Shown: piece after piece, positions 47,861 to 60,039 of the stretch
Position numbering within the stretch: position 1 is the stretch's first letter
Layout of the letters: each line of letters opens with the position of its first letter
Origin: Chelydra serpentina
Taxonomy: Eukaryota; Chordata; Testudines; Chelydridae
Length of the DNA stretch: 64,000 nucleotides
Assembly: GCA_037349315.1 (NCBI GenBank)
Contig: JBAIAC010000007.1
Coordinates: forward strand, 24,384,001-24,448,000
Direction of reading: 5' to 3'
Made by a program: the position numbers and the translations under genes
Notes under the pieces: model-generated
Seen by the model: the letters and a program-made list of their open reading frames with translations, nothing else
Database searches by the model: none
Told to the model about the DNA's origin: nothing

Positions 47861-48907
47861 TGTAGACACCCTATTCTATTGTTTGGTTCTAATACTGAAT
47901 TCATCACCATATCACTCTTTACCACACTGTAGGTAATGCTTTATTTAGCCTGTATACACTCGCACTTAAACCATTGTCAACACCAGTGCAACTGCATTCT
48001 TTACCAACAGTGGGTACAGAATGTACTCGTGTGGACTAGGCTTTGGAGCCGTTATTTGAAACAAGCCTGGAGTGGGGCAGTCTGGCAGGGTAGCCTGGGG
48101 ATGCTTGAAGTGGCTGTCATGCTTCCTCCATTCTGTGCATCAGCCTCTGGATCTGACACCTTTTATGGGCAATGAAATTCATTTTGAATATAGTTTGAAA
48201 AAACTAGAAGCAGCAAAGAGATCTGTTTCAATATCTGCTAGATCCTTAACTTTCTGAAGTGCCAATATTCACTCAAATGGCACATACTGCATCACAAAAA
48301 TCCCTACAGTTTGCATAAAAGCTTGTGGTCGTGGGAAGAAAAGAATTAACATTATCATCACTTGGCTAGTGTCTGTTTGGTTTTGAGGCATATCTTTCAT
48401 TTGAAGAATGCAGATTGGAAATGCCAGTGGAAGAAGCACTGTATGTGTGGTCACTGCTACATTTTGATGTCTGTAGTTCCCATAGTTGTGACCACTAAGT
48501 CCTTGGACAATTGCTTGACATTTCTAAATGGCTGGAAATAGTTCTGCATTTAAAAAGGAATTGCTGCTGAGACACAATTCTAAAACCAGTTATACTCTCA
48601 AAATGGCTCATGTGCAGCTTCCATAAGTAACTCAAACCTTATAAGTTCCATTAATAATGGTGGGAGGAATAAATATGAAGTCATTCACTGAATGTGTAGA
48701 AAGAACATTTTAATCTGAGTTCTGGTTTTGGTTCATAACTTGTGCCCAATAGCTGTGTTGCCCCCTGTAAATAAGTTTTTATATACAATGCCCCTTTGTT
48801 GAATTTAAATCTCTTTTCTAATAGTAAGAAGAACCTTGGGGTCCCTGATTAGTTTCTTAATTAATAGGCCTCTATAGGTACATTTTATTTCTTAGTATTC
48901 TTAGTAC

Positions 48908-48932
48908 TATATATATATATATATATATATAA
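48908..48932 (+). repeat. (TA)n microsatellite
   Basis: Perfect ta dinucleotides lead into the hairpin described next. Confidence 0.9.
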
Positions 48933-49106
48933 AAAACTCAAGAAAAAAGTTCCTCCCTTGAGTTCCTGAACTGAGAGAGAGCTTGAAATATTTTTATATA
49001 TATATATATATATTTCAAGCTCTCTCTCAGTTTATATATATATAAAAATATTTCAAGCTCTCTCTCAGTTCAGGAACTCAAGGGAGGAACTTTTTTCTTG
49101 AGTTTT
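48933..49106. repeat. Near-perfect long inverted repeat (hairpin) with nested third arm
   Basis: The left arm (48933-49006) begins aaaactcaagaaaaaagttc and ends in ttgaaatatttttatata. The right arm (49033-49106) is its reverse complement with no mismatch that I can find over about 74 bp. The loop holds a partial extra copy, tttcaagctctctctcag at 49013-49030. It has no coding capacity. Confidence 0.9.
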
Positions 49107-49479
49107 AAAATTCAAGTTCGTAAACCACAACATTTGTCTCTTCTCAAGACCACAGTGTCAGCAGTTTTAACAAATAATAGTCCCTTATAAATTCACCCAA
49201 ACTACTTTGCTGACTTTATACACTATGGGTCTGTCATATACAAGGTATATGCAACTGGGAGCATAATTTGTTTGTAATATATATATTTAAATGCCTGAAT
49301 CAGTCTCACATCTGTAATTTTGAACATTAATGTACCTCTCAAAGTTTTTAAACTGTGATAATTTGTAACAGGATATGGGGAAGGTGATGTACAGAAGCTG
49401 AGATTCTTGGTACTATAAACCTTATTACATATATACTAGGAATAATTTAGTACCAAGTACTTGTACTTTTTACAAAGAG

Positions 49480-49740
49480 GTAATTTGGTCAAGTAGATTG
49501 GGAGGTAGGAGATGTTGGTTCTAGTCCTAGCTCTGGTAGTCACTTTGGGCAAGACCTTTGTGTTTTCTGTGCCTCTATTTCAGCTCCTACCCTTTTTGTC
49601 TATCCTTATTTAGATTGAACCTCCATGGGGCACTACCTGTCTTATTGTGTGTTTACACAGTGCCAAGCACAGCGGGACCCTGATCTCAGTTGAGCCCTCT
49701 TGACACTACTGTGACGCAAATAAAATTTGTGGTCAGGTTT
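49480..49740 (+). mobile_element. MIR/CORE-SINE-like element with 3' tail
   Basis: The + strand has ttggttctagtcctagctct, gggcaagacctttgtg and gtgcctctatttcagctcc, followed by the conserved tail words cagtgccaagcacagcggga and ccctgatctcagttg. This is a fairly complete tRNA-derived SINE in forward orientation. It directly abuts the 3' end of a minus-strand CR1. Confidence 0.75.
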
Positions 49741-49742
49741 TC

Positions 49743-51032
49743 TGTTATGGAATCACAGAAATGTAGGGCTGGAAGGGATCTCGAGAGGTCATTGAGTCCA
49801 CCCCCTACACTGAGGCAGGACCAAGTAAACCTAGACCATCCCTCACAGGTATTTGTCCCAGCCTGTTCTTTAAAACCTCCAATGACTGGGATTTCACAAC
49901 CTCCTTTGGAAGCCTACTCCAGTGCTTAACTGTCCTAAGAGTTAGGAAAAACTTTAATATTTAACCTAAATCTCCCTTGCTGCAGATTAAGTCCATTACT
50001 TCTTGTCCTACCTTCAGTGGATATGGAGAACAATTGATCACAGTCTTCTTTATAACATAAACAGTACTACCACCTAGCCTGTTATTCCCCGTTTTGTAGT
50101 TATGAATTTGATTTTTTTTCCTTCCTAAGTGTAGTATTTCGCACTTTATTCAATTTCCTCTTGTTGAATTCAGAACAAGTCTCCAATTTGTCAAGGTGGT
50201 TTTGCATTCTAATCCTGTCCTCCAGAGTGCTTACAATCCCCACCTTCCAGCTTGGTGTCATCTGCAAATTTTATAAGCATACTCTCCACTCCATTATCCA
50301 AGTCATTAATGAAAATATTGAATAGTTCTGGATCCAGGACTGACCCCTGTGGGACTCAGTAGTTACACCTTACCCAGTTAGCTAGCAATCCATTGATAAC
50401 TACTCTTGGAGTACAAACTTTTGACCAGTTGGGCACCCACCTTTTAGTAATTTCATCTAGACAACGTTTCCCTAGTTTGATTATGAGACTGTCACAAAGG
50501 ATGGTATCCCTTTCTAAAGTCCAAGCTATAGCCTGTCTGCTGCTTCCCATGTAGGCCAGTAATCCCATCAAAGAAGGAAATTAGGTTGGTTTGGCATGAT
50601 TTGTTCTTGACAAACCCATGCTGGCTGTACCTTAACCCTTTTATCCTCTACTTGCTTACAAACTGATTAACAATTTGTTCCAATATCTTTCCAGTTATCA
50701 AAGTTAGGCCAATCAGTCTATAATTCCCCAGCTCTCCTTTGTTTGCCCTCCCCAGCCTCTGGGAGCTCACCCGTCTTCCCTGCGTTCTTGAAGATAATCG
50801 CTGATGGTTCTGAGATTGAACCAGCTAGTTCTTTATGTACCCTAGTATGAATTTCATCAGGCCCTACTGACTTAAGTACATCGAACTTAACTAAATATTC
50901 TTTAACCAGTGTACTAGTTACAGAGAAGCTCTGATACTGTGTAGTGAGATTTATGCCCTCTATAAATCTGGTGGAAATAGACAAATTAGCCATTTGTCCC
51001 AGAGTGTGGTGGCAATTTTGGAAAGTTACCAA
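49743..51032 (-). mobile_element. CR1 LINE with 3' UTR and reverse transcriptase part
   Basis: On the + strand it opens with aatcacagaaatgtagggct then ggaagggatctcgagaggtc, the reversed CR1 3' end. It continues with the 3' UTR words cctcacaggtatttgtccca and aacttcttgtccta-like text. The minus strand encodes RT pieces such as SVGPDEIHTRVHKELAGSIS at 50718-51032. The element is 5' truncated near 51030 and has frame breaks. It is inverted relative to the copy at 46776-47860. Confidence 0.85.
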
Positions 51033-51248
51033 TATTTTGAGAGCTACTATTTCAAATGGTACAGGGATCCCACCAACATGTCATTGAGAACTCTGCTGTT
51101 AGCTTACTAGCTGTGATTCTAGGATGCATTGTAGCTGATGTATTGGATTATGTCTGAAAGCTTAATACAGCACTGAGCTTTGAGAGGCACATTTCCCCCC
51201 CCCTGAAGCTCTGCATACATTTTAATCCTGAATGAAATGGTGACCTCA

Positions 51249-51277
51249 AACAGATGGGGGGGGGGGGGCGGGGGGAG
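51249..51277 (+). repeat. Poly-G run
   Basis: A near-continuous guanine run with one cytosine interruption. Confidence 0.8.
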
Positions 51278-51495
51278 CAATAGTCCACCTTTTAAACTTC
51301 TTTATGGCCCGTAATTTCCTGGAGCAGGAATATAGGAAAGAACAGAATAGGCTGGCATGTACCTGGGTTAGTTCTTCTGTCTTTGTTTTGGTTAATAAGC
51401 AAAGAAGGTGTGGATTCATTGTACAGACAAATGGGGAAACCTAGCTGAGATAGCAAGGGATGGCAATGAAGATGACTTTGAATTCTAGGCTCATA

Positions 51496-52130
51496 CAGGG
51501 GTGAAAGTAAGGCAGTACATGCCAGTACGGTGTACTGGTAAAAAGTGGCAGCTGGTACCGGCCCGTACCGCTGACCATAGGTGCCGACTCTCTGGGTGCT
51601 CCGGGGCTGGAGCCACCCATGGGGAAAAATTGGTGGGTGCAGAGCACCTACCGGCAGCGCCCCGCCCCCAGCCCCAGCTTACCTCTGCCTCCTGAGGCGC
51701 CGCTGCTCCGCTTTTCCTCCCTCCCAGGCTTGCCGCGTGCCAGCTGTTTGGAGGGCGGGGGGGAAGCAGAGCGGCGGCGCCTCGGGGGAGGAGGCGGAGG
51801 CAGAGGTGAGCTGGGTGAGGGGGTGCAGAGAAACCACTCCCTGCCCCAGCTCGCCTCCGCGGCAAGCCTGGGAGGGAGGAAAAGCGGAGCGGCGACGCCT
51901 CGGGAGGCAGAGTGGAGGTGGGCGGGGAGGGGGGCTGGCGGGGAGCTGCCAGTTGCTGCTCTGCTGCTTCTCCCCCCTCTCTCCCAGGCTTGCAAGCCTT
52001 GGAGGGCGGGGTAGGGGAAATGCAGTGGGCCCAGGGGAGGAGGCGGGGGCAGGGATTTGGGGAAGGGGTGGAATGGGGATGGGGGTGGAGTGGGGACGGG
52101 GGAGCGAGCATATGCCGCTGACTTTAAAGC
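51496..52130 (+). mobile_element. GC-rich composite of non-autonomous hAT-like elements
   Basis: The left end caggggtgaaagtaaggcag is a hAT-like terminus followed by gtacggtgtactgg and ccggcccgtaccgc. A second element starts near 51577 (ataggtgccgactctctggg, then gggaaaaattggtgggtgca). Inside, 51683-51737 and 51858-51912 are 55-bp inverted repeats with three mismatches. Open frames up to 206 codons on both strands are compositional, with no domain. The right boundary near 52130 is set by the change to AT-rich DNA. Confidence 0.65.
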
Positions 52131-52365
52131 GCTTTTTAATTTCTGCGTTTTCTTGACGGGTCACAAATGGAAATGATATTTCTTTGATTATATGCACATT
52201 CTATCAATGAATTTTATTTTATGATCTCGGAAAGCATAATCTGTACATATCAGCATATGTAAATAGTGTATGACACCATGTTAGATCTATTCTGTTTTGG
52301 TTGCTGGTTCCCCTATAAATCTAGATTAATCTCCTGTACAGAAGTGATATATAAAGAGGGGGGTT

Positions 52366-52476
52366 AAAACCTTTAATCCTGCAATGTCATAAGCACCCCA
52401 TTGACTTTAATGGGGCACTGCATGAGCAAAGGGTTCTTCTGCCTGTGTCTGTGAGCTTGCAGGATCGGGGCCTATG
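52366..52476. repeat. Palindromic MITE-like repeat
   Basis: Words taatcctgcaatgtcataag, cattgactttaatggggcac and gcttgcaggatcggggccta give inverted ends and the shared core. Confidence 0.65.
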
Positions 52477-52563
52477 ACTTCAGTTGTAGTAGCACTTCAT
52501 CTTGAAAATAGCAGGTTTATTACTTGGCCATCATTTTAACATAGGCTGATTTCCTCCTCCTCT

Positions 52564-52611
52564 CCCCCCCCCCACCCCCCCCCCCCCCCCCCCCCCCACA
52601 CACACACACAA
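52564..52611 (+). repeat. Poly-C / (CA)n simple repeat
   Basis: Long cytosine runs are followed by cacacacacacaca. Confidence 0.9.
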
Positions 52612-52799
52612 GGTATTTGACCTGCAGACGATACCTCCAGGGTGTTTTTTAATTTTGGAAAAAAGTCTGGGCAATTTTTTTTTTTTAATCATAGGCATTG
52701 GAAGTTACCTTTTTTATATTTGCTTTTGATACTGTCGTGTGCTATAGAAATGCAAAGTAGTATTTGCTTCTGTAAGTCACATACAGTTCATTGTTGTAA

Positions 52800-53165
52800 C
52801 TGGCTGGCAGTGTTTGTCTGAAACACCCAATCCTCCTAGCAGGTGTAGATCATGCTGGGAAAATGGGTCAGTGAGGTTTGTTGAATTGTGTGGCTGATTA
52901 CTGCACTTGGATATAAAGGAGCTGATAGTGACTCTCTAGAGAGCGGATCTGGAGTGTGGGCTGACGTTCTAGAGAGCGGATCTGGTGTAGGAACGGAGCA
53001 GGCTGGGGAGAACTCTTGAGCTAAACTTTGTTGCTTTGTTAATAAAGGCAAGCCCCAGGAACAAGGTGAAATTTTGACACTACACAGCGTGGACTTTGTG
53101 TCAGAGTTGGTTGTGAAGGGCACCTGCTCGCAAGTGTGTGTGTTAACTGAAATTTTGTCACCCAC
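52800..53165 (+). mobile_element. Possible solo LTR (TATA and AATAAA spaced as in an LTR)
   Basis: ATATAAA at 52911-52917 is followed about 125 bp later by AATAAA at 53041-53046, then a short gt-rich tail. This is the usual U3-R-U5 arrangement. A short direct repeat of tctagagagcggatctgg (52935-52952 and 52968-52985) lies between them. No clear TG...CA ends or target duplication were found, so boundaries are approximate. Confidence 0.4.
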
Positions 53166-54843
53166 TAATCCATAATATGCAATAATGCTTTTGGGTTCAT
53201 GGGTTTGTTTTTTAATAGGGAAGATTTGTAATGATAGCTCTTAGTTCATGTTGTTTTTTAAGGTAACAGCTGTGCTAGTACAATGTCTGTTTCTTGTCTC
53301 TTTGAGACAATTTGAATGTGTGCACTGATGGTGACACTGTCTGTAACATGCTGTGTGGTTTAATGTAGATAGACCCAGCAGCTAAGGAGTTAAGCTTTTA
53401 AATTCTATCAGGCCCTAATCTGGCCAGTAAAAGTCCCTAAATAAGAATCTGTTCAACAGACTGAAATCACCCCTGTGGAGCTGTCACTGTCTGTCAGTTT
53501 AATAATTAGCATTATTAAAAGTCCCTAGATACTTGTGTAATCTGGGGTTTTAGGATTTCTAAAGACATGGATAGAGGCCATTAATTCTGCTATTCCTTTG
53601 AAAAACCAAGCCTACCCCTTATAAAGTAAGAGATCATGCGCACCACAGCTAAATACCTCTGTCCATTAAAAATTGAGCTGTTGGAATTATTAAATGTCTT
53701 TAAAACCTTTTAACTAATAAGCTTAGTCCTTCTCTCAGGAAAATGGATCCAAATTGTTGGAATTAGTCATCTCATGTTAAATGGCTAATTTAAAATACTT
53801 GCCAAATCTATTTGCTTTGAAGTTTAAAAGCATGAGAAAAAGTAAATGTCATTTTTTTCCCCCATGGCATCTCAAATACATATTTTTTGCAAAAGCTGGC
53901 CCAATAGACTGGTGGATCTTTTATGCTTTAATGTGGCATTTGGAATGGAGTCCAGTGTCCAAATGGTGTTTGCTAAGAGACCTACTTCTGTGAATCCCTT
54001 TGGTGCACAGTGAGTTAGAGGAAGGAGAGGGTCGTATTGGGGTTAATGCCTAGTTTATTTGGAACAGCTGTGTTGTAGTAAGACTAAATGGCTGTAGTCC
54101 CATGAGAACCATAAGAATTACCACTAGAAAACAGTTATGGGTAAACTTCTCTTGTAAATGTTCAATTCAAAATTGTCAGTTTATGAATTTATAATAGGCC
54201 TTTTATACGATACCTGTTCAAGATTGATCAATGTTAGCTACTTTAACACAGAGTAATGTGGAATTCAATTTTTAAGCTACCTTTTTAAATTTACTAATTA
54301 CATGTTTTGCTTTAAAATGAGTTTATGATCCGAAAAATGAGCCCTACACATTTGCTCCTTGTGTGTATTTCAAGTCATATCAGCTTATTTTAGTGACAGA
54401 AATATCATCTGGGGTTTTCTTTACTGGTGATCATCTCTCCTGAGCCAAAGCAGCTACGGTAGAGGGAGATGGCTTATTTCTGGCTCACAGATCCTCAACA
54501 GAATTCTTAATTAAATTTCAGGTATAGCATCTTTGTTACTGATAGTGACATAGAAAGCAAACAGCTTGACTTCCTGGTCCCGAGCTGAGTCTGTAGGGGT
54601 GACAATGAGAAGGTTTTATTAATATGGGCATGTTTTATGTGAGTAATCAAGAAACCATAAATGTGAGTTCTCTCAAAATACTATTTTAGTCATTGTTCAG
54701 AGCAGAGCCACAGGGTAACTTAAAAAAAGTTACCCTCTCATACAAGTCATGTTTTCAAGTCGCTTCTTGGATTTTGCCCCTTAAAAAAGAATGCATGTAT
54801 TTTTTAGATTTTTCCTGAATGTGAAAAGCCTTGGGTGCAGCCA

Positions 54844-54899
54844 GCCTTTTGTCTTCAGTGTCATGATTTGTGGCTTTTGTCTTCGGTGTCATGATTTGT
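54844..54899 (+). repeat. Two-copy tandem duplication, 29-bp spacing
   Basis: The word ttttgtcttcagtgtcatga and its copy with cggtgtc lie next to each other; two differences at most. Confidence 0.85.
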
Positions 54900-55092
54900 A
54901 TTTATCTGAGTAGCACATGAATATTTCTTTATGGTTTTATGTGCAGAAGGCATAAGCTGATATACAGTAACAAAAGCTGCCAGTTTTGCAAGAGTTGCTT
55001 ATGTTTCAGTGCCTGGGCGCTTAATCTTGCCCTCCGATTCCAATCCTACAGAGAAAATAAAGCCAATTTGTTCCTTTTCATTCTCTAACTTG

Positions 55093-55185
55093 GAGCCTGA
55101 TCATGAGTGGTGCTGAACACCTTCAGTTCCTCAGCTGGCTTCAGGTGAGATGCTGAGCATCTGCCATGACTGGGCCCTAGAGCAG
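55093..55185. repeat. Palindromic MITE-like repeat
   Basis: Text ggagcctgatcatgagtggt, gctgaacaccttcagttcct and gagatgctgagcatctgcca forms degenerate inverted arms. Confidence 0.45.
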
Positions 55186-57075
55186 TTTTGTTTGATACAC
55201 TTGTGTATGGTTAAAACAAAGCTGGATGCCAGATCACGGTTTGCTTTGGCTCTTCTCCTTAACAGCCTGTTGCAATCGTAAGCACTTTCAAAGTACTGGT
55301 CATAGCATATTCAACTAATTCTTTCAATGTTTATAGCAACCAGTTGAATACCTGAAACCATCCTTATCAGTTGTTTTCATCTTTGTGCACAAGTGGGTTT
55401 CTCAGGTTTGCTCAAGCATGTTGGGTTGATAATGCCTCTATGCCCATCTCACCAAAGAGAGAGCTTTTGTAGTTAGTCAGTGCTGTTGCTTATTTCTACA
55501 GCAATCTTAATCCCGCTCTTCTATTTTCCAATGTCCAGAATTAAGGTCAGACCTATTCCTTCAGTCATTTCAGCAAGAGTAGATAGAAGTTCCCTTAACG
55601 TGATCTAGGTCGTGCTTTAATTCTGCAGCCATCTAGGTATGAAACATGAAGGAATAGTTACGTAACCAGTGAACCTATTCTCTTGGGTCTCCAGTGCTTA
55701 TTTCCAATACCCATTCAAAAAAAGCAGAAAGATGGATCTAGTCCGTAATTATGGTGGAAACAGCATATATTGGACTAACACCAATCCATGTCCTAGTATA
55801 CATAGAAAGATAATAATGTAACCATGTGTAATTGCCAGCCTCAATTTATTTGTGGTTGTCTATCCACTTTGCAGAATGATATACAAAATGCAAATAGGCA
55901 AGAATCTGACTGCCCTGGTTTTGATAACTTGTAAAATATGATGCCTATCCAATAAATGTAGTATAATCTAGCATTTTGGATGTTTCTCCTAATTACTTTA
56001 TGTATTAAGTCTTAAAGTTGTTATAAAAGTTGGTGACAACCAGGTTACGCTGCTAAACAAAAAGCATATTTAAAATGAACTGCTGCATTTTGCTACTCCA
56101 TATACCTGAGTATTAGCATAAAAACAGAAGTCGTAGCTCACCATTTGCCTAAATTATGCTACTTCACAGATGTATGTAGAAAATGGCTGAGAATATGGAA
56201 TGCTCACCACACTTGTGGGTTTTAAAATTGTGCGGTAATATAAACAAATCCATATGCAAGACCTGTTTTGTAGTTTGAACTGAACGATTTTTTTAAGTAG
56301 AGGCAAATATAAACTATAAAAGCATACATGACAGGATTACAGGTCTCCTTGCTTCCCTGTTTGTTTTCTCCTCCCAGGGCTGCCAAAGCTGCCATGTGGT
56401 TGACTACCTCAATAGTCTTTTTTTTTTTTTTTTTTTTAATGGTAGTAGCAACAGTTGTTTTTCTTTCACTGGTCACAGGTGTCAGTTCTATACCCATACA
56501 GTGCAAACAAATGGCAAAAAGGAGAACTGTGTAATATTAGAGACAGCTAAAACTTGTAAGTAGTTTTCTCATCTAATTTATGATTGCTGGTTATACTGTC
56601 ACCAAATATCTGTGTGTTAGAAAATGTACAAAAATGAAAAGGTCTGAAATTGCAGTAAAATCAAGAAATGCTTTATAACCACGTTCACTTCAAACACTGC
56701 AAGAAAATAATTCAGAAGTATGTGATGTTTCAGACTTCAGTATATCTGACTTTTCTCTGCCTCTTTTCAACATTTGAAAAATACATTAATATTACTATAT
56801 TGGTATCGATGCATCTACTTTAAAGGTCCCCCACCCCCTTTTTTTTTTTTTAAAGTATTTTCACTACAGTAGGCTAGTTTTACTGTTACTGTGTTCCTCC
56901 ATCTCCACTTATTTAAGACTTTAGTTCCCAAACTGTGGTCCAATAGAGAGCTAGTTTGTCATATGGTGCTGACTCCTCCTCCCTGATTCTAGCTGCTAAA
57001 TTGCATTAAAACTCAGCTAAAATACATTTAATATTTTCCTATTGCTCTTCTTTGAAGAGAGTCATTGCAGTTGAT

Positions 57076-57080
57076 ACAAG
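57076..57080. repeat. Left 5-bp target duplication (acaag) of the solo LTR
   Basis: acaag is repeated at 58235-58239, immediately after the LTR. Confidence 0.8.
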
Positions 57081-58234
57081 TGTGATGGGTTTGATCACAG
57101 AGACCCCTTTAGGACTGTCACCTGATGTGCTGAAGTTACCTCTGAGCCCATTTTCCCTGCCAGCTTGGGACTTCCAGAACCCTGCCTTGTTGAGCCAGAC
57201 ACACTAGCCTGCTGCAACAAAGACCCAGGGTCCAGGCCACGCCCCCAAAGCTGCAGGCTCTAAGTGAAAGCAGCTCTGCAGGTTACCTGACTCCAGCATC
57301 CAAACCCCAAATAAATCCGTTTTACTCTGTATAAAGCTTATACAGGGTAAACTCATAAATTGTCCGCCCTCTATAACACTGATAGAGAGAGATGCACAGC
57401 TGTTTGCTTCCCCTAGGTATTAATCACTTTGGGTTTATTAATAAATAGAAATGATTTTATTAAGTATAAAAATTAGGATTTAAGTGGTTCCAAGTAATAA
57501 CAGACAGAACAAAGTAAGTCACCAAGCAAAATAAAGCAAAAACACGCAAGTCTAAGCCTAATACATTAAGAAACTGATTACAGGTAATATTTCACCCTCA
57601 GAGATATTCCAATAAGCTTCTTTCACATACTAGACTCCTTCCTAGTCTGGGCCCAATCCTTTTTCCTGGTACAGTCCTTGTTAGTTCCAGCAGACATCTT
57701 AGGTGGAAAGCAGGAGCTTTCTCATAATTGGCTGCTCCCTTTTGTTCTGCTCCACCCTCTTTTTTATAACTTTGGCATAGGGTGGGAATATTTTGTCTCT
57801 AGGTCCCCACCCCTCCTTCTAAATGGAAAAGTACCATTTAGATTTAAGATGGATTTCATTATCAGGTGACACGGTCACATGTCACTGTAAGACTCCTCCG
57901 TTACCCACAGGCTGGCCCACATGTACACAGGAAGGCTTGCAGTTAAATAAATCCATTTACAACCAGTTGTCTTAGTCAATGGGAGCCATCAAGCTTCTAA
58001 GCCACAATTAATAGCCCACACTTTGCATAGTTACAATAGGACCTCAGTTATACTTCATATTTCTAGCTTCAGATACGAGGATGATACATGCATACAACTA
58101 GGATGAACACACTCAGTAGATTATAAGCCTTGTAATGATACCTTACAAGAGACTTTTTGCATAAAGCATATTAGTTATATCATATTCACAATCATAAGCA
58201 TATTTTCATAAAACATATGGCATGCAACATTACA
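57081..58234 (-). mobile_element. Solo LTR of an endogenous retrovirus-like element
   Basis: The 1154-bp block begins TGTGATGGGT, ends CAACATTACA (TG...CA) and is bracketed by the exact 5-bp duplication acaag. No internal gag, pol or env sequence lies next to it, so recombination between two LTRs has left one. A TATAAAAA box reads on the minus strand (57768 to 57761) and AATAAA signals follow on that strand at about 57461 and 57439, so I place it on the minus strand. It is antisense to CCDC88C. I recognise the sequence as an abundant reptile repeat but cannot give a family name with certainty. Confidence 0.8.
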
Positions 58235-58279
58235 ACAAGCATGTTACATGGTTACAAATGGGAGGGGTCTGTGTAATAG

Positions 58280-58939
58280 GGCCCTATCAAATTCACAACC
58301 ATGAAAAACATGTCACAGACTGTGAAATCTGCCCCCCCTCCCCGTGAAATCTGGTCTTTGTGTGCTTTTACCCTATACTATACAGATTTCACCGGGGAGA
58401 CCAGCGTTTTTCAAATTGGGGGTCCTGACCCAAAAGGGAGTTGCGGGGGGGGGGGGGGGGTCACAAGGTTATTTGAGGGGAGTGGCAGTATTGCCACCCT
58501 TACTTCTGTGTTGCTACCTTGAGATCTGGCTGGCCAGAGAGCGACGGCTGCTGACTGAGGGCCCAGCTCTGCAGACAGCAGCACAGAAGTAAGGGTGGCA
58601 ATACCGTACCATGCCATCCTAACTTCTGCGCTGCTGCTGGCGGCGGCTCTGCCTTCAGAGCTGGGCTCCCAGCCAGCAGCCACCACTCTCCAGCTGCCCA
58701 GCTCTGAAGGCAACACCATTGCCATTAGCAGCACAGAAGTAAGGGTAGCAATACCGCAACCATCCCTAGAAAAACCTTGTGACCCCCTCCCCCCAACTCC
58801 TTTTTGGGTCAGGACCTCTACAATTACAACACTGCGACAAATCATTATTTATTTCAGCTATACAAATCTGAAATTTATGATTTTAAAAATCATATGACTG
58901 TGAAATTGACAAATGGACTGTGAATTTCATAGGGCTCTA
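58280..58939. mobile_element. Composite hAT-like element with internal palindromes
   Basis: The ends ggccctatcaaattcac and gtgaatttcatagggctct are inverted partners. gtaatag flanks both sides (58273-58279 and 58940-58946). Inside, a second inverted pair (caaattgggggtcctgaccc and gggtcaggacctctac) surrounds repeats of cacccttacttctg and its complement. A poly-G run is at 58445-58460. Frames of up to 144 codons here are compositional. Confidence 0.75.
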
Positions 58940-60039
58940 GTAATAGTGCTTGGGAGGAAGGAAGATCTCAAGATATCTATTATCATTCACACTGGAGAAA
59001 AATTAGACAACCTTTGTTTTTGGGAGAACGCCTCAAACTAAATGAAAGGCACACATAGGTGAGGCTAGAAGTTCTTTTAGTAATCTAGTTCCTGTCCCTG
59101 TCTGAGTGGTCAGAAGGTCCTGGATTCCAGGAGGTAGATTACTTCTTTATTGGGAGAGAGATGAGTTGATCTAGATACAGGATGCTTTGTCTAATTTATT
59201 TACAACATGCATTCTGCTGAACAGATGAGACAACAAAAGCAAATCTAAGATGTAGTAGACCACTTCCAGAACTCTAGAAACTTTATTCAAACCCTCAGCC
59301 GGCTGGATGGCTGTATTCTCTGTTGCCTACACTTTGTGCAGGTACTTTTGTTAATGCACAGTGGGTGTGAAATAGTACCAGATCACCATGATAGCATTTT
59401 ACACTCCCTCTGCACTGGTGAGAGTGAGTGTACAAGCTCCAGGGGAACACAGGTTAGACCCAGGTGCATTAACCCTCATCAGATACAACAAACCCTTCTA
59501 TGAGCACGTTCCCAGGCAGTTATTCAAACCTAAAACCCAACACCCAAATGCTTTGGTCATGTTGTTCCCCTCCTTGTCTCTTGCTGTTTTGCAACACAAA
59601 AGGAAGCTCACATGAAATGAACAATCTTTTCTTTTAAATCTAGTGACTCACATCTCTGCTGTTAATTGTCCTTCGCAGTGTGAAGTTTTCCAAGAACTCA
59701 GTTTAATACTCCAGGAGGAGGAGGGGGGGCGGTCTCTAGTCATGGTCAGCCACCTCTGCACATCTACTCCCCATCTCAAATAAAACACATTACCAAATTT
59801 TAGTGTCTTGACATGTTCATCCATCATGGCCAACAAACAACTTGCCATTTATTCTATTTACACAAAGAAGGCTTCAGAACACAGTGAGGCCCAGCTGAAG
59901 TTACAGTGCAGTGCTTTTCACTGAGTGCTCTGATAAGCCTATTAAATAGATGCTGTCAGCCTGTTTAGCATTAAAATATGGCTGGTCTTAAATATGGGGG
60001 ACTGGAGTGGAGATTGTACCCTGCATTCTAAATATGTAG

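Noticed and set aside
51491..52156. Long open frames on both strands (up to 206 codons)
   Set aside because: They lie in a GC-rich transposon composite, overlap each other in all frames, are proline, serine and glycine rich by composition, and have no domain or splice support.
58344..58897. Frames of 82-144 codons on both strands
   Set aside because: They arise inside the palindromic hAT composite; repeated ATLTSVLL-type text is the translation of the cacccttacttctg repeat.
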